The notes: generated from the sequence alone by a model not told the origin. Shown: positions 22,001-34,147, counted from the stretch's first letter. The stretch is DNA of 64,000 nt from Streptomyces sp. V1I1 (GCF_030817355.1 NZ_JAUSZH010000001.1:2598501-2662500), one strand, 5' to 3'. Made by a program: numbers and translations.

Positions 22001-24557
22001 CGGTGAACAGCTCCGCTCCGGAGTCCTGCTCTTCCCCGGCCGTGTCCCCCGCGAGCGTGTCCTGTGCGGCAATGATCAGCGCGGCGTCCGGGCCGAGTTC
22101 GACGAACCGCGACACGCCCTGCCCGTGCAGAGTGCGCACGCCGTCGGCGAAGCGCACGGTCTCGCGTACGTGCGAGACCCAGTAGGCGGCCGAGCAGGCC
22201 TGATCGTCGGTGAGCAGGGCTCCGGTCACGTTCGACACCAGGGGCAGCCGGGGCGCCTGGAAGGTCACCGAGGCCAGTACCTCGGCGAAGGCGTCCAGCA
22301 TCGGTTCCATCCGCGCGGAGTGGAAGGCGTGCGACGTGCGCAGCGGCTTCGTCCGTACGCCTTCGGCCCGGCAGGCGGCGGCGACCTTGCCGACCAGCGC
22401 CTCGTCCCCGGAAATCACCACGGCGGACGGGCCGTTCACCGCGGCCACACTCACATCGGCGTCGAGCGACACCAGCAGCTCGCGCAGCCACTTCTCGGGG
22501 GCCGCCACGGCCACCATCGCACCGCCGTCCGGCAGAGCGCCCATCAACCGCCCTCGCTCGGCCACCACCTTCGCGGCGTCGGGCAGCGACCACACACCGG
22601 CCACGTGCGCGGCGGCGAGCTCGCCCACCGAGTGCCCGGCGACGAAGGCCGGCCGGACGCCCCAGCTCTCGGTCAGGCGGTAGAGCGCCACCTCCAGGGC
22701 GAAGGTCGCCGCCTGGGTGTACTCGGTTCGGTCCAGCAGACGGGCGTCCGCGGTGTCCGGACGCGCGAAGACCACAGATTTCAGCGGACGTGTCAGATAG
22801 TCGTCCACGGCGGCGCACACCGCGTCGAACGCCTCGGCGAACACCGGGTACTTCACGTAGAGGTCCTGCCCCATGCGGGGGCGCTGCGAGCCCTGGCCGG
22901 TGAACATCACGGCGAGGTGGCCGTCGGACCGGGCACGTGTCCGGAACACGTTCGCGGCGGGTTCACCGCCCGCCAGGGCCTCGAGCCCGTGCAACAGATC
23001 CGCCCGGCTGGTCCCGAGCACCGCTGCCCGGACCGGCATGGCCCCGCGCCTGGTCGCCAACGCCACCGCGACGTCGACCGGGTCCACCTCCTCGTGCCCG
23101 TGCATCCAGGACCGCAGGCGCTCGGCCTGTCCCTGCAGCGCGTCCTCGGTTCGAGCGGACAGGATCCACGGCGCGGCGCCCGTCGGCACCGGCGTGCCGG
23201 CGTAGTCGGGGACCTGCGGCTCGGGAGCCTGCTCAAGGATCACGTGAGCGTTGGTCCCGCTGAGGCCGAAGGACGAGACCGCCGCGCGGCGGGCCCGGCC
23301 GGTGTCCGGCCACGGCGTCGTGCGGGTCACCAGATCGACTGCCCCGGAGGACCAGTCGACCTGTGGCGAGGGCGAGTCGGCGTGCAGCGAGGGCGGCACC
23401 ACACCGTGCCGCATGGCCTGCACCATCTTGATGACGCCCGCCACGCCTGCGGCGGCCTGCGTGTGGCCGATGTTCGACTTGATCGAGCCGAGCAGAAGAG
23501 GTCTGTCCGCGGGCCGGTCCGAGCCGTATGTGGCGAGGAGCGCCTGGGCCTCGATCGGGTCGCCCAGCCGGGTGCCCGTGCCGTGGCCCTCCACGACGTC
23601 CACGTCGGACGGGACGACGCGCGCCCTGCTCATCGCCTCCCGGATCACCCGTTGCTGAGAGGGGCCGTTGGGTGCCGTGATCCCGTTCGACCTGCCGTCC
23701 TGGTTGACCGCCGACCCCTTGACCACCGCGAGCACGGGATGGCCGAGACGACGCGCGTCAGACAGCCGCTCGAGCAGCAACACCCCGGCGCCTTCGGCGA
23801 ATCCGGTCCCGTCCGCTCCCGCGCCGTAGGACTTGCACCGGCCGTCCGGCGACAGCCCACGCTGCCGGCTGAAGTACACGAACGTATCCGGTGTCGACAT
23901 CACTGTGGCCCCGCCGACCAGGGCGAGCGAGCAGTCGTCGTTCTCCAGTGCCTGGCAGGCGAGATGCAGGGCGACCAGGGACGACGAGCAGGCCGTGTCG
24001 ACGACCAGTGCCGGCCCCTCCAGGCCGAACGCATAGGCCACCCGCCCGGCCGCCATGCTGGCGGCGTCGCTGGATGTGCCGGACGACATGATGCCGTTGA
24101 ATACCCCGACCCGGTTTCCACGGAGGGTGTCCAGCTTGATACCTGCGCGCTCGAATGCCTCCGCGGAGCACTCGAGCAGCAGCCTGTGCTGCGGGTCCAT
24201 CGACTCAGCTTCACGCGGGCTTATATCGAAGAAGTCCGCGTCGAAGAATGCGGCGTCGGAAATGAATCCACCATTGCGGACATAACTCTTGTCCGCAACA
24301 TCGGGATCGGGATCGTAAAGCCCCGAGATGTCCCAGCCGCGATCTCGGGGGAAATCGGTCACCGCGTCTTCCGCATGGGTGACCAAATTCCACAGCTCGT
24401 CGGGAGAGGTCACTCCACCCGGGTACCGGCATGCCATACCAACGATTGCCATGGGCTCCTCGGCCCGGTCCCGCGTCTCCTTTAACTGGCGACGCAGATC
24501 CTGCAACTCGGCGGTGGCACGCCGTAGGTACTCCAGGTACTTCTGCTCGTTAGCCAT
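19002..24557 (-). CDS. Type I PKS, one module: KS-AT(malonyl)-DH-KR-ACP
   Basis: This 1851-residue single-module PKS adds one malonyl unit and should leave a double bond. Order: N-terminal docking coiled coil ([19 protein letters not shown]), KS (DTACSSS, Cys near 189; EGHGTG where other modules have EAHGTG), AT (GHSVGE near 642, HAFH near 743: malonyl), DH ([12 protein letters not shown] near 956, [10 protein letters not shown]), KR (TGAMGALG near 1419; VAD motif, B-type; NYAAAN near 1561), ACP (LGLDS, Ser near 1730), and a C-terminal docking tail ([12 protein letters not shown]). The tail is of the same type as the loading PKS tail, whereas the N-terminal helix belongs to the other docking class. 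ATG at 24557 is chosen because GGGGGAG lies four bases upstream and because residues upstream of it are not conserved. It is separated from the XRE gene by a strong hairpin, so it may have its own promoter. Confidence 0.96.
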   Translation of the reverse strand: MANEQKYLEYLRRATAELQDLRRQLKETRDRAEEPMAIVGMACRYPGGVTSPDELWNLVTHAEDAVTDFPRDRGWDISGLYDPDPDVADKSYVRNGGFISDAAFFDADFFDISPREAESMDPQHRLLLECSAEAFERAGIKLDTLRGNRVGVFNGIMSSGTSSDAASMAAGRVAYAFGLEGPALVVDTACSSSLVALHLACQALENDDCSLALVGGATVMSTPDTFVYFSRQRGLSPDGRCKSYGAGADGTGFAEGAGVLLLERLSDARRLGHPVLAVVKGSAVNQDGRSNGITAPNGPSQQRVIREAMSRARVVPSDVDVVEGHGTGTRLGDPIEAQALLATYGSDRPADRPLLLGSIKSNIGHTQAAAGVAGVIKMVQAMRHGVVPPSLHADSPSPQVDWSSGAVDLVTRTTPWPDTGRARRAAVSSFGLSGTNAHVILEQAPEPQVPDYAGTPVPTGAAPWILSARTEDALQGQAERLRSWMHGHEEVDPVDVAVALATRRGAMPVRAAVLGTSRADLLHGLEALAGGEPAANVFRTRARSDGHLAVMFTGQGSQRPRMGQDLYVKYPVFAEAFDAVCAAVDDYLTRPLKSVVFARPDTADARLLDRTEYTQAATFALEVALYRLTESWGVRPAFVAGHSVGELAAAHVAGVWSLPDAAKVVAERGRLMGALPDGGAMVAVAAPEKWLRELLVSLDADVSVAAVNGPSAVVISGDEALVGKVAAACRAEGVRTKPLRTSHAFHSARMEPMLDAFAEVLASVTFQAPRLPLVSNVTGALLTDDQACSAAYWVSHVRETVRFADGVRTLHGQGVSRFVELGPDAALIIAAQDTLAGDTAGEEQDSGAELFTALLRRGRPDVDSALSAVARLHTDGVAVDWDTVFGGHPGPWVDLPTYAFQGKRYWTDPSAGAVDAGGLGLGAVEHPFLRAAADLPGSHELLLTGRVSTETQPWLADHALWGSALLPGTGLVEMVARAGEAAGCPVVRDLILHSPLMLPDGTAVHLRVALSEPDADGARSLTLHSRREDALAEDPWALHASGTLIPEQAVVPDTAELTGNWPPHDTVAVDIDGAYERLAARGYDYGPAFQGVRAIWRRGDDVFVDVALPDARHGEADGFVLHPALWDSAMHALALVGYDDVDGETRLPYSWQGLSVHARGAVAMRARLSASGEEALSFTAVDPSGAPLVSVETVGLRAVSAEQMTAPDSTEESLFHVEWVPANAALPRDRSARPTGRWAVIGPDDVRLTGALRAEWGDGLWYADFAALRQSLDSGAAAPALVLLMQPPADAGSGVPAAVRDAASRTLSLVQSWLADERLAASRLAVITRGAVRGDAHDVAGAAVWGLLRAAQTEHPDRFILVDVDDTEASGRALPALAVLDEHQVAIREGDMMVPRLAKLPLPAPSAPSLDPTGTVMITGAMGALGAAMARHLVTGHGARRLLLVSRRGPAAEGSAELAAELRELGAQVSIVACDVSDRADLAAVLSGIPADSPLTGVVHAAGVVADGMIETLTEEQLDKVFRPKVDAAWNLHELTRELDLRLFAMFSSFAGTLGGAGQANYAAANAFLDALAEHRRGLGLPAQSLAWGAWEADGGMLDRLADADRARVARIGLTALSTKEGLELFDLACGTDEPAVVPVRLDVKALRQTFSRAEQVPPLLRGLVRLPRSKAVGRADQSAALRSRLAGLPEPDRRREVLVVVREHVAAVLGHPSPASVLVDRGFLDLGLDSLTGVELRNRLDVVTGLRLPSTLIFDYPSPQALADYLVQRIQPPEVAQDGPVADDAHVRRALAAIPVDRLRAAGVLDTLLRLAREPGADSAPGPTAESAANTIKNMAAEDLVRLALGRGDS

Positions 24558-24627
24558 ACTTCTCCCCCGGTGCAGCCGCATATCCCGGCCGGCGCATTGC
24601 AGCACTTCGACTGGAAGGCGGAATAGA

Positions 24628-24664
24628 TCACCCGGATGCCCGAGACTTGCCGTCGGGCGGGTGA
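24628..24664. other. Composite inverted repeat upstream of the 19002-24557 PKS
   Basis: An outer pair, TCACCCG and CGGGTGA, encloses an inner pair, GCCCGA and TCGGGC, around a nine-base loop. It lies between the terminator hairpin at 24679-24705 and the PKS start, so it is in the leader of the PKS transcript or serves as a tandem terminator arm. Function is not known. Confidence 0.5.
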
Positions 24665-24678
24665 GGACTCAGAAAGAG

Positions 24679-24705
24679 CCACCGGCCGCACGACGCGGCC
24701 GGTGG
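24679..24705 (-). terminator. Intrinsic terminator after the XRE gene
   Basis: CCACCGGCCGC and GCGGCCGGTGG form a perfect 11-bp stem with a five-base loop, 25 nt downstream of the XRE stop. On the minus strand it is followed by CTCTTTCT, a U-rich stretch. It would separate regulator transcription from the PKS downstream. Confidence 0.75.
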
Positions 24706-24729
24706 GGTCGGCGGATGACCGCCCACAGG

Positions 24730-25056
24730 TCAAGCTGATCGCTTCTGCTGGAACAGCTCGTCCAGCTGCAACGTGGCCGCACAGTCCGGACATTGCGCCA
24801 CAGACCGGCCCCGTGCAGCCTGCCGGAAGTGGTCCAGCGAGTCCCCTTCGATGCACAGGGCACCGGCGAGCAGCGCGATTGACCGCCGCTGCGGGGTGGT
24901 TGTACGGCCGCGTTCCAGATCCGAGATTGTCCGGATACTCAGGCCGGAACTGTCTGCTAATTCCTCTTGGGTCATCCCGGCCCGTTCCCGGAGCACCCGC
25001 AATAGCGAGGCAAGCTCTTCGGCCCGATGATCGTCCACAATGGAGCGTATTATCAC
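24730..25056 (-). CDS. XRE-family helix-turn-helix regulator, cluster-situated
   Basis: A 108-residue DNA-binding protein. The HTH is canonical (GMTQEELADSSGLSIRTISDLERG). The C-terminal part has a single CPDC pair followed by a short helix, so metal binding is possible but not shown. GTG at 25056 is preferred because GGGGAG lies six bases upstream; an in-frame ATG at 25146 would place a strong hairpin inside the coding region and lacks a good ribosome site. The gene sits between the PKS-NRPS stop (217 nt) and the next PKS (172 nt) and is the only regulator seen within the cluster. The Leu of its QEELADS segment is encoded by TTA (24958-24960), which in Streptomyces needs the developmentally controlled bldA tRNA. 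It is a candidate pathway regulator; activator or repressor is not determined. Confidence 0.85.
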   Translation of the reverse strand: MIIRSIVDDHRAEELASLLRVLRERAGMTQEELADSSGLSIRTISDLERGRTTTPQRRSIALLAGALCIEGDSLDHFRQAARGRSVAQCPDCAATLQLDELFQQKRSA

Positions 25057-25076
25057 GAAGTTCTCCCCAGTGACCA

Positions 25077-25106
25077 CCCTTCGGGCCCTCAAAGAGGCCC
25101 GAAGGG
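25077..25106 (-). promoter_or_regulatory. Long hairpin in the leader of the XRE gene
   Basis: CCCTTCGGGCCCTC and GAGGCCCGAAGGG pair with one bulged base around an AAA loop. The structure ends about 10 nt before the GGGGAG ribosome site of the GTG start at 25056. This position suits control of translation or attenuation, but no ligand or second conformation can be inferred from sequence alone. Confidence 0.55.
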
Positions 25107-25273
25107 AAGCAGCAACGTGATTTGCATTCAAGATCGACTCTAACATGCACTTGCCGATCCCGGCACGTCATTTTCTGGAGAGTGTCTCGCACCACTGCAC
25201 CTACCACGCAACGCGTTACCCTGCGCACTTGACGGAATCCCTTGAGTGACGCCAGCCATTCTTTAGGGAGGAT

Positions 25274-28200
25274 TTACCGGACCTGTGCCGCACACTCGGA
25301 GACCAAGTCACCGACAGGGCGCTCAGGATTCGCCACGATGGCCGAAAGTAGCCGCACGTACTCCTTCATCCAGCGAGCCACCGCCCCGTCGGGGAAGTAG
25401 CCGGACCGGTGGTTGGCCGCGATCACGGAGAACTGGTCCGTGAAGTGAATCTCAACGCGCAGCGGATGCTCGGTCTGGGCCAGGACCTGGACCGGGGTCG
25501 CCGCTCCGAGGACCGACATGAGCCGGCCCAGACCGGCCGTCATGCCCGGCACGTTCTCGTTGACGACGTAGCTCTCGAAGAGCGGCTCCCCGGCAGGCAC
25601 TCCGGTCACGTCGCGCAGGGCCGCCGGCGAGAAGTACTCGTAGTCGCTGATGGCGGAGATCCTCGCCTGAACCTCGGCCAGCCAGGGCAGCAGAGGAGCA
25701 GCGGGATCCACTGTGGTCCCCACCGGGAGAATGTTGAACATCAGACCCGCCGCCTGGTCCACGTCGACCGACGTGGTGCTGCGCCCGGACATGAGCGCAC
25801 CGCAGACCACGTCCGGCGAGCCCGTGATGGCGCTGACCATGATGGCCCACGCACCGTACACAACGCTGTTGACGCTGAGGCCATGGCTCCGCGCCAGCGC
25901 CGTGAGCTCGTTCGCGGTCTCCTCGGAGACCGGCACGAACTCCTGCTGGACCGGCACCGGGACGTCGGTCCGCCGCTCCTGGGGAGGCAGCGTGATGGAT
26001 GCCCCGGGGAGCTCCACGCCGGCCAGCTCCTGTCGCCAGAACTCCTCGGCGTCACTCGTGTCCCGCTGACCCTGCTCCACGCAGAAGTCGCCGTAGGCGG
26101 ACGCCGGGGGCACGACGATCGGCTCGCGGCCGGCCGTCAGGCTCTCGTAGGTGTCGAGGAGGGTGCGCAGCATCATCGCCGCGCTCCAACCGTCCTGCGC
26201 GAGCAGGGTGAAGAAGTGGATGTACTCGAAGGCGTCGTCCGCCAGGCGGAACAGACCCAGCCGCGTCTTGGGCGGCGGACCGTTGAAGCCGCGCCTCCTT
26301 TCCGCCTCGATGTAGGCGCTGATCCGGCGCTCCTGCTCCACCGGGGAGGCGGCACGGAGGTCGTACGTGTCGATCTGGATCCGCACGTCCGTACGGACCA
26401 CCTGGATCCACTGGCCGGCCTCGTCACGGACATAGCTGGTGCGCAGCGAGGGGAACTGGTCCACGGTGTACTGCCACGCCCGCTCGAGCGCGCTCGGGTC
26501 CAGTTTCTGACCTATGAACTGGAACCGCTGGTGGGTGACGTAGACACCGGAGTCGGGCGCCCGCTCGATGGCCTCCAGTGCGCTCTGCTGCATCCCGGTC
26601 GCCGGGTAGGCGTCCGCGGCGTCGGGATAGCGCGACCGCGCCCACTCCAGCAGCTGCGGATCCCGCTCGACCACGGTCGGCGCTCGCACCGGGCCCCGGG
26701 TCTCGGCCAGCACCGCCAGCTCCGTGATGGTGGGGCTCTGGAACACGTCCTGCGGGGTGAGGGCCATCCCCTTGGCGGTGGCCCGGCTGACCATCTGGAT
26801 GCCGAGCAGGGAGTCGCCTCCGAGGGCGAAGAAGCCCCGGTCGACGCTCACCTCGTCCAGGCCCAGCACATCGGCCCAGATGACCGCGAGCTGCTCCTCG
26901 AACCGGGTGCGCGGCGCGACGATCCTCTCCGTCGGCTGCATGCCCCGCAGCGGCAGCGGCAGCGCACCGCGGTCCAGCTTTCCGTTGGCGTTGATCGGGA
27001 ACTCGGCGAGCGCGACGACTGCCGAGGGCACCATGAACTCCGGGACGCTGTCCCGCAGGAAGGTCGCGGCCTCCGCGGTCAGCCAGCGGCCCAGCTCGGA
27101 CAGCCTCGGGTTGTTGGCGTAGTGCCGCGGCGAGCGCCCCGGGTCGGCCGGGTCCGTCCAGTCGGCGAGGTACTCGGTCTCCGGACGCCGGAACGTCACT
27201 CGGTACCTGCCGTCGGTCCTTCCGCCCGCCCAGGCGATGTCGGCCAGATAGCCAAGCTCCTCGCCCAGTTGACGGCACACCTCGGGCTCGACACCCTCGG
27301 CGACGTCCGAACGGAGAAGATCGTCGACGGCGGTCTCGTCGGAGGCGTCGTTCATCGCGGCCAGGAAGGCGTTGATCGAGGCGACCCTGGCGTTGGGGAC
27401 GCCGTTGACCTCCAGCCCGTCCGGCCGCTCCTCCGTGAGGATGCGGCGGACGGCGTCCATCGACGTCCAGGCCACCCGTGCCGGGCGGGGCAGGTCGGCG
27501 ACGGCCTGGCCCACGTGCAGGGCCACGTCGTAGCGGTACCGGGTCACCTCGTTGTGGTCGTCGCCGCTCTTGAGCATCATCTCGACCCGGGAGATCGCAG
27601 GGATCTCCGCACGCAGCGCGGTGAAGAACTCGGGCGCGAGCAGGAGTTCCTTCTCGTGCGCCGTGCGCTGCCGGACCCGGCTGCGCAGCAGGCCGACGGT
27701 GAGCCCCGGCTCGGCACGCTCGAGCTCGACCTCCGTGTGGAAGGCGTCGAGCATCGGCAGGCTCCGCACGTCGCCGAGGAACACGGCGCCGCCGGGCCGC
27801 ACGTGTGCCAGGGCCGTGCCGATGACCTCGCGCAGGTAGCCGGAGTCCGGGACGTACTGCGCGGCCGAGTTGAGGATCACGACGTCGAACTGCTCGTCGG
27901 CAAAGGCGCTGAAGTCGTTCTCCTCGCGGTGGAACAGCTGTATGCCGGCCTCTTCGGGAAGAGTGGGCACGACCTGGTCGCGCACATGGTCGACCGCTGT
28001 ACCGGAGAGGTCGGTCCCCCAGTACGCGGTGGTGTGCGGGGCGATCCTGGCCAGCAGCTCGCCGGTGCCGATGCCGATCTCGAGCACGCGCCGGGGCCGC
28101 AGCGCCAGCACGCGTTCCACCGTCGAGTCGAGCCGGGCGCGCGTCTCCTCCTCCGACAGCTGCTTCTCGGTGTAGCTGCCGTTCCAGCCGGTCTCGTCGA

Positions 28201-31200
28201 AGAGGCGCTGTCGTTCCTCTTCCCTGCCGGCGGCCGAAGCCTCCGGGGCGGTCGCCCCTTCCTCGGGGACGATGTACGCGATGAGCTGCTTGTCCTGGGC
28301 GTCCGGCGTGAGCTCGCGGGCCATCACCACGACATCGCGCACGGCGGGGTGCTTGCCCAGGCCCGCCTCAATCTCCCCCAGTTCGATGCGCATCCCGCGC
28401 ACCTTGACCTGGAAGTCGGTCCGGCCCAGGAACTCCATCGACCCGTCGGCCCGGAACCGGGCCAGGTCACCGGTGCGGTACAGCGTGGCGCCGGGCTCGG
28501 AGCTGAAGGGGTCCGGCAGGAAGCGCTGCTCGGTCAGCTCGGGCCTGTTGTAGTAGCCGCGCGCCACGCCGACACCGCCGATGTACGCCTCGCCGGGCGC
28601 GCCGATCGGCACCGGACTGAGATGCCGGTCCAGGACGTAGATCTGGGTGTTGTGGATCGGCGGGCCCAGCGACACGACGGAGGACCCGATGTCGCGCGGG
28701 CACTCCCAGCAGGTGCTGTCGACCGAGCACTCGGTCGCCCCCCAGAGGTTGTAGAGGGTCGCCCCCGGCAGCTGGTCGTAGCACGACTGGATCGACGACG
28801 TGGGCAGCGCCTCCCCGCTGGCGATCACCCGGGTGATCGACCGGCAGCGCTCGATGCCGGGATGCTGGAGAAAGACCCGGAGCATCGAGGGAACGAAGTG
28901 CAGGGTCGTGATGCCCTGCTCCTGGATCAAGGTGGAGAGGTACTCGGGGTCCTTGTGACCCTCCGGTCGGGCGACCACCATCCGCGTACCCGTCAGCAGC
29001 GGCCAGAAGAACTCCCACACGGACACGTCGAAGCTGAACGGGGTCTTCTGCAGCACCCGGTCGTCCGGCGTGAGACCGAAGTACTCCTGCTTCCACAACA
29101 GCCGGTTGACAACGCCGCGATGCGTCATCATCGCCGCCTTGGGCCGTCCGGTCGAGCCCGAGGTGTAGATCATGTACACCAGGTCGTCCATGCCGGCGGT
29201 GCAGTCCGGACGGGTGTCGGGCTCGCTGTCGAACTCCCCCGCCCGGTCCAGAGGGATCACCACGGCCTGGTGTTCCGGAAGCTGGTCGATAAGTCGCTGC
29301 TGGGTCAGCAGGATGCGCGGGTCCGCGTCGGACAGCATGAACGCCACTCGCTGCGCCGGATACGTCGGGTCGATCGGCAGATAGGCGCCGCCGGCCTTCA
29401 GGATGCCGAGCAGGCCGACCACCATCTCCAGCGACCGTTCGACGGAGATGGCGACGGGCTGGTCGGGACCGACTCCCATCCCGCGCAGCCGGTGGGCCAC
29501 CCGGTTGGCACGGCGGTCGAGTTCGGCGAAGGTGATGTCCTCGCCCTCGAACGTCACCGCGACGGCGTCCGGCGTCCGGTCGGTCTGGTCCTCGATCAGG
29601 GTGTGCAGGCACCGGATCTGCTCGTCCGGATACTCGTGGGCGGTGTCGTTCCACTCGACCAGGAGCTGGTGCTCGATCGCGGACGGCAGGACGGGGAGCT
29701 CCGACACCCGCCGCTCCAGCGAGCCGGCGAACGCCTCGAGCAGCACCCGGTATCCCGCCAGCAGGCGTTCGATGGTGGCGTGGTCGAAGATGTCGCTGTT
29801 GTACTCGGCGTCGACCAGGAGCGAGTCGGGCAGCTCGGTCACCGAGATCTCGATGTCGAACTTGGCGGTGTCATTGTGGATTTCGACGACGTCGGCGAAT
29901 GCCGCGCCGCCCGGCCCGGAGTTCCCGCTGTGGCGCTTCATGTCGAAGACGACCTGGAACAGCGGGTTGGACGTCGCCCCTCGTTCCGGGCTCAGCTCCG
30001 CGACCAGCGCGTCGTAGGGGACGTCCTGGTGGTCGAACCCCTGCTTGACCACCTCGCCGACCCGGCCGAGCAGTTCCGCGACGGTGGGATCGTCGCCCAT
30101 GCCGGTCTTCAGGACCACCGTGTTCACGAAGAAGCCGATGAGGTCCTGGACGGCCTCGTGCTGCCGGTTGGCCATCGCCGTCCCGACCACCACGTCACCC
30201 GAGCTCTCGGTGTCGCCCGCGTATCGGTAAAGCACCACCTTGAGGGCGGACAGCAGCGTGGTGAAGAGCGTGACGCCGTGCTCGGCGCTGAACGAGCGGA
30301 GCGCGGTGGCGAGTTCGTCGCCGACGTCAAAGCTCATGGCGCCGCCCCGGAACTGCTGGACCGCGGGTCGGGGCCGGTCCGTCAACAGCTTCACGCCGGT
30401 CGTGGCGTCACCCATCAGTTCACGCAGGTTCGCCAGCCTGGCGGCGAGCCGCTCGTCGTCGAACCGCCGGCGCTCCCAGAGGGCGTAGTCGGCGTACTGC
30501 ACGGCCAGGGCCGGCAGCGCGGGAGTCCTCCCGTCGGCGAAGGCCTCGTAGGCGGCCCCGATCTCCCGGCCGAGGATGCCGCCCGACCACGCGTCCGCGA
30601 TGATGTGGTGCAGATTGACCACCATCCGGTACTCGGCAGGACCGACGCGGAACAGCCTCACCCGCGTCAGCGGGCCCTCGGCAAGGTCGAACACATGCCG
30701 GGCCTCCACCCCGACGAGCCGCTCGTACTCCGCCTCCCGCTCCGGTGCGGGGACCCCTTCCAGGTCGACTACCGGCACCGGGATCGTCATGCTCGGCGCG
30801 ATCTTCTGCCAGGCCTGCCCCTCGGCGCTGGGGAACGTGGTGCGCAGGATGTCGTGCCGCCGGACGACCTCGTTGACGGCCTTCTCCATCACCTCCGGCT
30901 CCAGCGATCCGTGCAGCGCGAGCGCCATGACCACGTTGTACGCGGGGCTGTCGGGGACCATCTGGTCGAGGGCCCACAGCCGTTGCTGACCGAAGGACAT
31001 CGGGATCCGGTCGTCCGCGGCTGTCCCCTGCCGGCGCTCCGCGGCGAACCGCAGGAGGTCGTCGTCCGACTCGGCGCCGGCCTCGGTACCCGCCCGTGCG
31101 GTGACCTCCGACAGGATGAAGCGGGCGAGCGCGTCCGGGGTGGGGTGGTCGAACACCATGCTCAGCGGCAGGCTCAGCCCGGTCGCGCGGTTCAGGCGGT

Positions 31201-34147
31201 TACGGGCCTCCAGCGCCGTGAGGGAGTCGAACCCCAGGTCGAGGAACGCGTCGTCCGCGGCGATGTCGTCGGTCGAGCTGTGCCTGAGCACGGCCGCGAC
31301 CGTCCCGCTGACAAGGTCGAGCGCGGCGGCGTGGCGCTCTTCGTCCGACCCCGAGAGCAGTCCCTCACGCACCTCGTCCCGGTTGTCGTCCTCGGGCAGC
31401 AGCGACTCGAGGGGATCGGGTTCGGTCGACGCACTGCCCGGAGCGTCGGTGTTGATCCAGAAACGCTTCTTCTGGAAGGCGTACGTCGGCAGGTCGACGT
31501 ACTCGGCGTCGCCGCCCGGAAGCACCGACGGCCAGTTCACCGGTACGCCACCGACGAACGCCTCTCCCAGCGCCGTGAGCAGTTGCTGCCGGTCACCCTT
31601 GCCGTTTCGCAAGGTGCCGAGCGCGCAGAACGGACTGCCCGCCTCCGCCAGGGTCTCCTCGACCGCGGGAACGAGAACCGGATGCGGGCTGACCTCGATG
31701 AAGGAGTCGAAGCCCTGCTCGGCGAGGGCCGTGACCGACGCCGCGAACCTGACCTGCCGACGCAGGTTCCGGAACCAGTAGTCGGCGTCCATCCCGGTGG
31801 TTTCGAGCCAGTCGCCGGTCACGGTCGAGAAGAACGGCACCGTCGAGCGCACCGGCCGCACCGGAGCCAGTTCCGACAGCAGGCGGTCGCGAAGCTCGTC
31901 CACCTGCGGCGAGTGGGAGCCGTACGTCACCGGAACCCGGCGTGCGCGGATACCGTCGGCCTTGCACCGGGCGAGTAGTTCCTCAAGCGCGGCGTCGTCC
32001 CCCGAAACGACCGCCGACAGCGGGCTGTTGACCGCGGCCACCGTCAGCCTGCCGGACCACGGCTCGAGATACCCGGGCAGCACGTCGGCCGCGACCGCCA
32101 CGGCGACCATGCCGCCGCGACCCGCCATGACGCGCACGATCTCCTGGCTGCGCAGCGCCACGATCCGTGCCGCGTCCTTCAGGGTGAGGGCGCCGGCGAC
32201 ATAGGCGGCGGCGATTTCGCCCTGGCTGTGCCCCAGCACGGCGGCCGGCTCGACGCCGTGTGAGCGCCAGAGGGCGGCAAGCGACACCGCGACCGCGAAG
32301 AGGGCGGGCTGGACGACGTCGTCACTCTCCAGCCCGGGGGCGCCAGGAGCCTCGCGCAACACGTCCAGCAGCGACCAGTCCACGTACTCCCGCAACGCTT
32401 CGTCGCAGGCTTCCAGCTCGCGGGCGAAGACGGGTTCGGTGTCCAGCAGGCCGACGCCCATCCGCGCCCACTGCGAACCCTGACCGGGGAACACGAACAC
32501 CGTCCGGCCGGTGGCGTGCACCTTGCCGTGTACCCCACCCAAGGCGTCCTTGCCGTCGGCCAGGGCCCGCAGCCCGCTCAGGAACTCCGCACGGTGACGG
32601 CCGACGAGGACGGCGCGGTGCTCGAAGACCGACCGCGCGGTGAGGGCACGGCCGACGTCATGCGGCCGCACGTCGTCGTGCGACTCCGCGAACGACAGCA
32701 GCCGGGCGGCCTGGCCGCGCAGGGCCGTCGCGGACCGGGCCGACAGCACCCAGGGCACCTGGTCGTCGGTGCCGGTGGCCCGGCCGTCCGCGGCGGGCGG
32801 CTCGGGCGCCTGCTCCAGGATCACGTGAGCGTTGGTCCCGCTGATGCCGAACGAGGACACCGCGGCCCGCCGCGGACCGTCCGTCTCCGGCCACGGCCTG
32901 GTCTTGGCCACAAGCTCCACGGCCCCCGCCGACCAGTCGACCTGCGGACTGGGAGTGTCCAGGTGCAGTGTGCCCGGCACAACACCGTGCCGCAGGGCGA
33001 GCACCATCTTGATCATGCCGACGACACCCGCCGCCGCCTGAGTGTGCCCGACGTTGGACTTCAACGCTCCCAGCAGCAGGGGGCGGTCGGCCGGACGGTC
33101 CTGTCCGTAGGTCGCCAGCAGGGCCTGGGCCTCGATCGGGTCACCCAGCGTGGTGCCCGTACCGTGCGCCTCCACGACGTCCACGTCCGAAGTGGACAAA
33201 CCGGCATTCGTCAGCGCCTGGCGGATCAGGCGCTGCTGCGCCGGACCGTTGGGCGCGGAGAACCCGCTGCTCGCGCCATCCTGGTTGAGCGCGGAACCAC
33301 GCACCACGGCCAGCACCCGGTGCCCCAGCCGCTGCGCGTCCGAGAGGCGTTCCACGGCGATGACGCCCGCGCCCTCGGACCATCCGGCACCGTCGGCGGC
33401 CGCGGAGAACGACTTGGACCGGCCGTCGGGGGAGAGCACCCGCTGCCGGGACAGCTCGACGAACGCCTGCGGTGTCGCCATCACCGTGGCGCCGCCGACC
33501 AGCGCCAGCGAGCACTCCCCCTGGCGCAGCGCCGTCGCGGCCGAGTGCAGCGCCACCAGCGACGACGAACAGGCGGTGTCCACCGTCATCGCCGGGCCCT
33601 CGAGGCCGAGGGTGTAGGAGATCCGGCCCGAGGCCAGGCTTCCCGAACTGGTGTTGCCCAGGTAGTCGTGGTACATCAGGCCGAAGAACACGCCGGACCG
33701 GCTGCCGGCGAGGGACTTCGGGTCCATCCCGGCGCGTTCGAGGGCCTCCCAGGAACACTCCAGCAGCAGCCGCTGCTGGGGGTCCATCGTCGCCGCCTCA
33801 CGGGGCGAGATACCGAAGAAGGCCGCGTCGAAGTCCGCCGCGTCGTACAGGAACCCGCCCTCGCGGGTGTACGAGGTCCCCGGGCGGCCGGGTTCCGGGT
33901 GGAACAGCCCCTCGACGTCCCAGCCCCGGTCCGAGGGGAACGGTCCGACTGCATCCTCGCCGTCGGTGACGAGCCGCCACAGGTCCTCGGGCGCGGTGAC
34001 GCCGCCCGGCAGCCGACAGGCCATCCCGACAATGGCCAGCGGCTCGCCGGCCGCATCGGTCAACTGCTGGTTCTGCTGGCGGAGTCGGTCATTCTCGATC
34101 AGAGATGCCCGAAGCGCCTCGACCAGCGAGTCGGAAGAGGTGTCCAC
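25274..34147 (-). CDS. Terminal PKS-NRPS hybrid: KS-AT-ACP-C-A(Ser)-MT-PCP-C*
   Basis: This 2957-residue protein adds the last ketide and an amino acid. Order: docking helix ([19 protein letters not shown]); KS (Cys near 192); AT (GHSQGE near 641, YGSH near 744: methylmalonyl-like); ACP (LGFDS near 974) with no reducing domain, so a beta-keto unit; C domain (HHIIADAW near 1182); A domain (YTSGSTG near 1666; core [10 protein letters not shown]). By alignment to GrsA its ten specificity residues read D-V-W-H-I-S-L-V-D-K, a serine code. A methyltransferase (VLEIGIGTG near 2020) is inserted before the A10 lysine motif (NGKLDRG), as in N-methylating NRPSs. Then PCP (GGDSL near 2444) and a second condensation-like domain (about 2515-2957) whose HHxxxDG reads TLLAQDG. 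No thioesterase or reductase follows. GTG at 34147 (GGGAG ten bases upstream) is preferred over an upstream start that would overlap the previous gene by 97 nt. Confidence 0.95.
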   Translation of the reverse strand: MDTSSDSLVEALRASLIENDRLRQQNQQLTDAAGEPLAIVGMACRLPGGVTAPEDLWRLVTDGEDAVGPFPSDRGWDVEGLFHPEPGRPGTSYTREGGFLYDAADFDAAFFGISPREAATMDPQQRLLLECSWEALERAGMDPKSLAGSRSGVFFGLMYHDYLGNTSSGSLASGRISYTLGLEGPAMTVDTACSSSLVALHSAATALRQGECSLALVGGATVMATPQAFVELSRQRVLSPDGRSKSFSAAADGAGWSEGAGVIAVERLSDAQRLGHRVLAVVRGSALNQDGASSGFSAPNGPAQQRLIRQALTNAGLSTSDVDVVEAHGTGTTLGDPIEAQALLATYGQDRPADRPLLLGALKSNVGHTQAAAGVVGMIKMVLALRHGVVPGTLHLDTPSPQVDWSAGAVELVAKTRPWPETDGPRRAAVSSFGISGTNAHVILEQAPEPPAADGRATGTDDQVPWVLSARSATALRGQAARLLSFAESHDDVRPHDVGRALTARSVFEHRAVLVGRHRAEFLSGLRALADGKDALGGVHGKVHATGRTVFVFPGQGSQWARMGVGLLDTEPVFARELEACDEALREYVDWSLLDVLREAPGAPGLESDDVVQPALFAVAVSLAALWRSHGVEPAAVLGHSQGEIAAAYVAGALTLKDAARIVALRSQEIVRVMAGRGGMVAVAVAADVLPGYLEPWSGRLTVAAVNSPLSAVVSGDDAALEELLARCKADGIRARRVPVTYGSHSPQVDELRDRLLSELAPVRPVRSTVPFFSTVTGDWLETTGMDADYWFRNLRRQVRFAASVTALAEQGFDSFIEVSPHPVLVPAVEETLAEAGSPFCALGTLRNGKGDRQQLLTALGEAFVGGVPVNWPSVLPGGDAEYVDLPTYAFQKKRFWINTDAPGSASTEPDPLESLLPEDDNRDEVREGLLSGSDEERHAAALDLVSGTVAAVLRHSSTDDIAADDAFLDLGFDSLTALEARNRLNRATGLSLPLSMVFDHPTPDALARFILSEVTARAGTEAGAESDDDLLRFAAERRQGTAADDRIPMSFGQQRLWALDQMVPDSPAYNVVMALALHGSLEPEVMEKAVNEVVRRHDILRTTFPSAEGQAWQKIAPSMTIPVPVVDLEGVPAPEREAEYERLVGVEARHVFDLAEGPLTRVRLFRVGPAEYRMVVNLHHIIADAWSGGILGREIGAAYEAFADGRTPALPALAVQYADYALWERRRFDDERLAARLANLRELMGDATTGVKLLTDRPRPAVQQFRGGAMSFDVGDELATALRSFSAEHGVTLFTTLLSALKVVLYRYAGDTESSGDVVVGTAMANRQHEAVQDLIGFFVNTVVLKTGMGDDPTVAELLGRVGEVVKQGFDHQDVPYDALVAELSPERGATSNPLFQVVFDMKRHSGNSGPGGAAFADVVEIHNDTAKFDIEISVTELPDSLLVDAEYNSDIFDHATIERLLAGYRVLLEAFAGSLERRVSELPVLPSAIEHQLLVEWNDTAHEYPDEQIRCLHTLIEDQTDRTPDAVAVTFEGEDITFAELDRRANRVAHRLRGMGVGPDQPVAISVERSLEMVVGLLGILKAGGAYLPIDPTYPAQRVAFMLSDADPRILLTQQRLIDQLPEHQAVVIPLDRAGEFDSEPDTRPDCTAGMDDLVYMIYTSGSTGRPKAAMMTHRGVVNRLLWKQEYFGLTPDDRVLQKTPFSFDVSVWEFFWPLLTGTRMVVARPEGHKDPEYLSTLIQEQGITTLHFVPSMLRVFLQHPGIERCRSITRVIASGEALPTSSIQSCYDQLPGATLYNLWGATECSVDSTCWECPRDIGSSVVSLGPPIHNTQIYVLDRHLSPVPIGAPGEAYIGGVGVARGYYNRPELTEQRFLPDPFSSEPGATLYRTGDLARFRADGSMEFLGRTDFQVKVRGMRIELGEIEAGLGKHPAVRDVVVMARELTPDAQDKQLIAYIVPEEGATAPEASAAGREEERQRLFDETGWNGSYTEKQLSEEETRARLDSTVERVLALRPRRVLEIGIGTGELLARIAPHTTAYWGTDLSGTAVDHVRDQVVPTLPEEAGIQLFHREENDFSAFADEQFDVVILNSAAQYVPDSGYLREVIGTALAHVRPGGAVFLGDVRSLPMLDAFHTEVELERAEPGLTVGLLRSRVRQRTAHEKELLLAPEFFTALRAEIPAISRVEMMLKSGDDHNEVTRYRYDVALHVGQAVADLPRPARVAWTSMDAVRRILTEERPDGLEVNGVPNARVASINAFLAAMNDASDETAVDDLLRSDVAEGVEPEVCRQLGEELGYLADIAWAGGRTDGRYRVTFRRPETEYLADWTDPADPGRSPRHYANNPRLSELGRWLTAEAATFLRDSVPEFMVPSAVVALAEFPINANGKLDRGALPLPLRGMQPTERIVAPRTRFEEQLAVIWADVLGLDEVSVDRGFFALGGDSLLGIQMVSRATAKGMALTPQDVFQSPTITELAVLAETRGPVRAPTVVERDPQLLEWARSRYPDAADAYPATGMQQSALEAIERAPDSGVYVTHQRFQFIGQKLDPSALERAWQYTVDQFPSLRTSYVRDEAGQWIQVVRTDVRIQIDTYDLRAASPVEQERRISAYIEAERRRGFNGPPPKTRLGLFRLADDAFEYIHFFTLLAQDGWSAAMMLRTLLDTYESLTAGREPIVVPPASAYGDFCVEQGQRDTSDAEEFWRQELAGVELPGASITLPPQERRTDVPVPVQQEFVPVSEETANELTALARSHGLSVNSVVYGAWAIMVSAITGSPDVVCGALMSGRSTTSVDVDQAAGLMFNILPVGTTVDPAAPLLPWLAEVQARISAISDYEYFSPAALRDVTGVPAGEPLFESYVVNENVPGMTAGLGRLMSVLGAATPVQVLAQTEHPLRVEIHFTDQFSVIAANHRSGYFPDGAVARWMKEYVRLLSAIVANPERPVGDLVSECAAQVR

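Noticed and set aside
24730..25146. ATG at 25146 as XRE start
   Set aside because: No ribosome site, and it would translate through the strong hairpin; GTG at 25056 has GGGGAG at good spacing.
25409..31978. A 2189-codon open frame on the plus strand
   Set aside because: It is antisense to the PKS-NRPS, Arg/Gly/His/Val-rich and without domains; a usual shadow in very GC-rich DNA.
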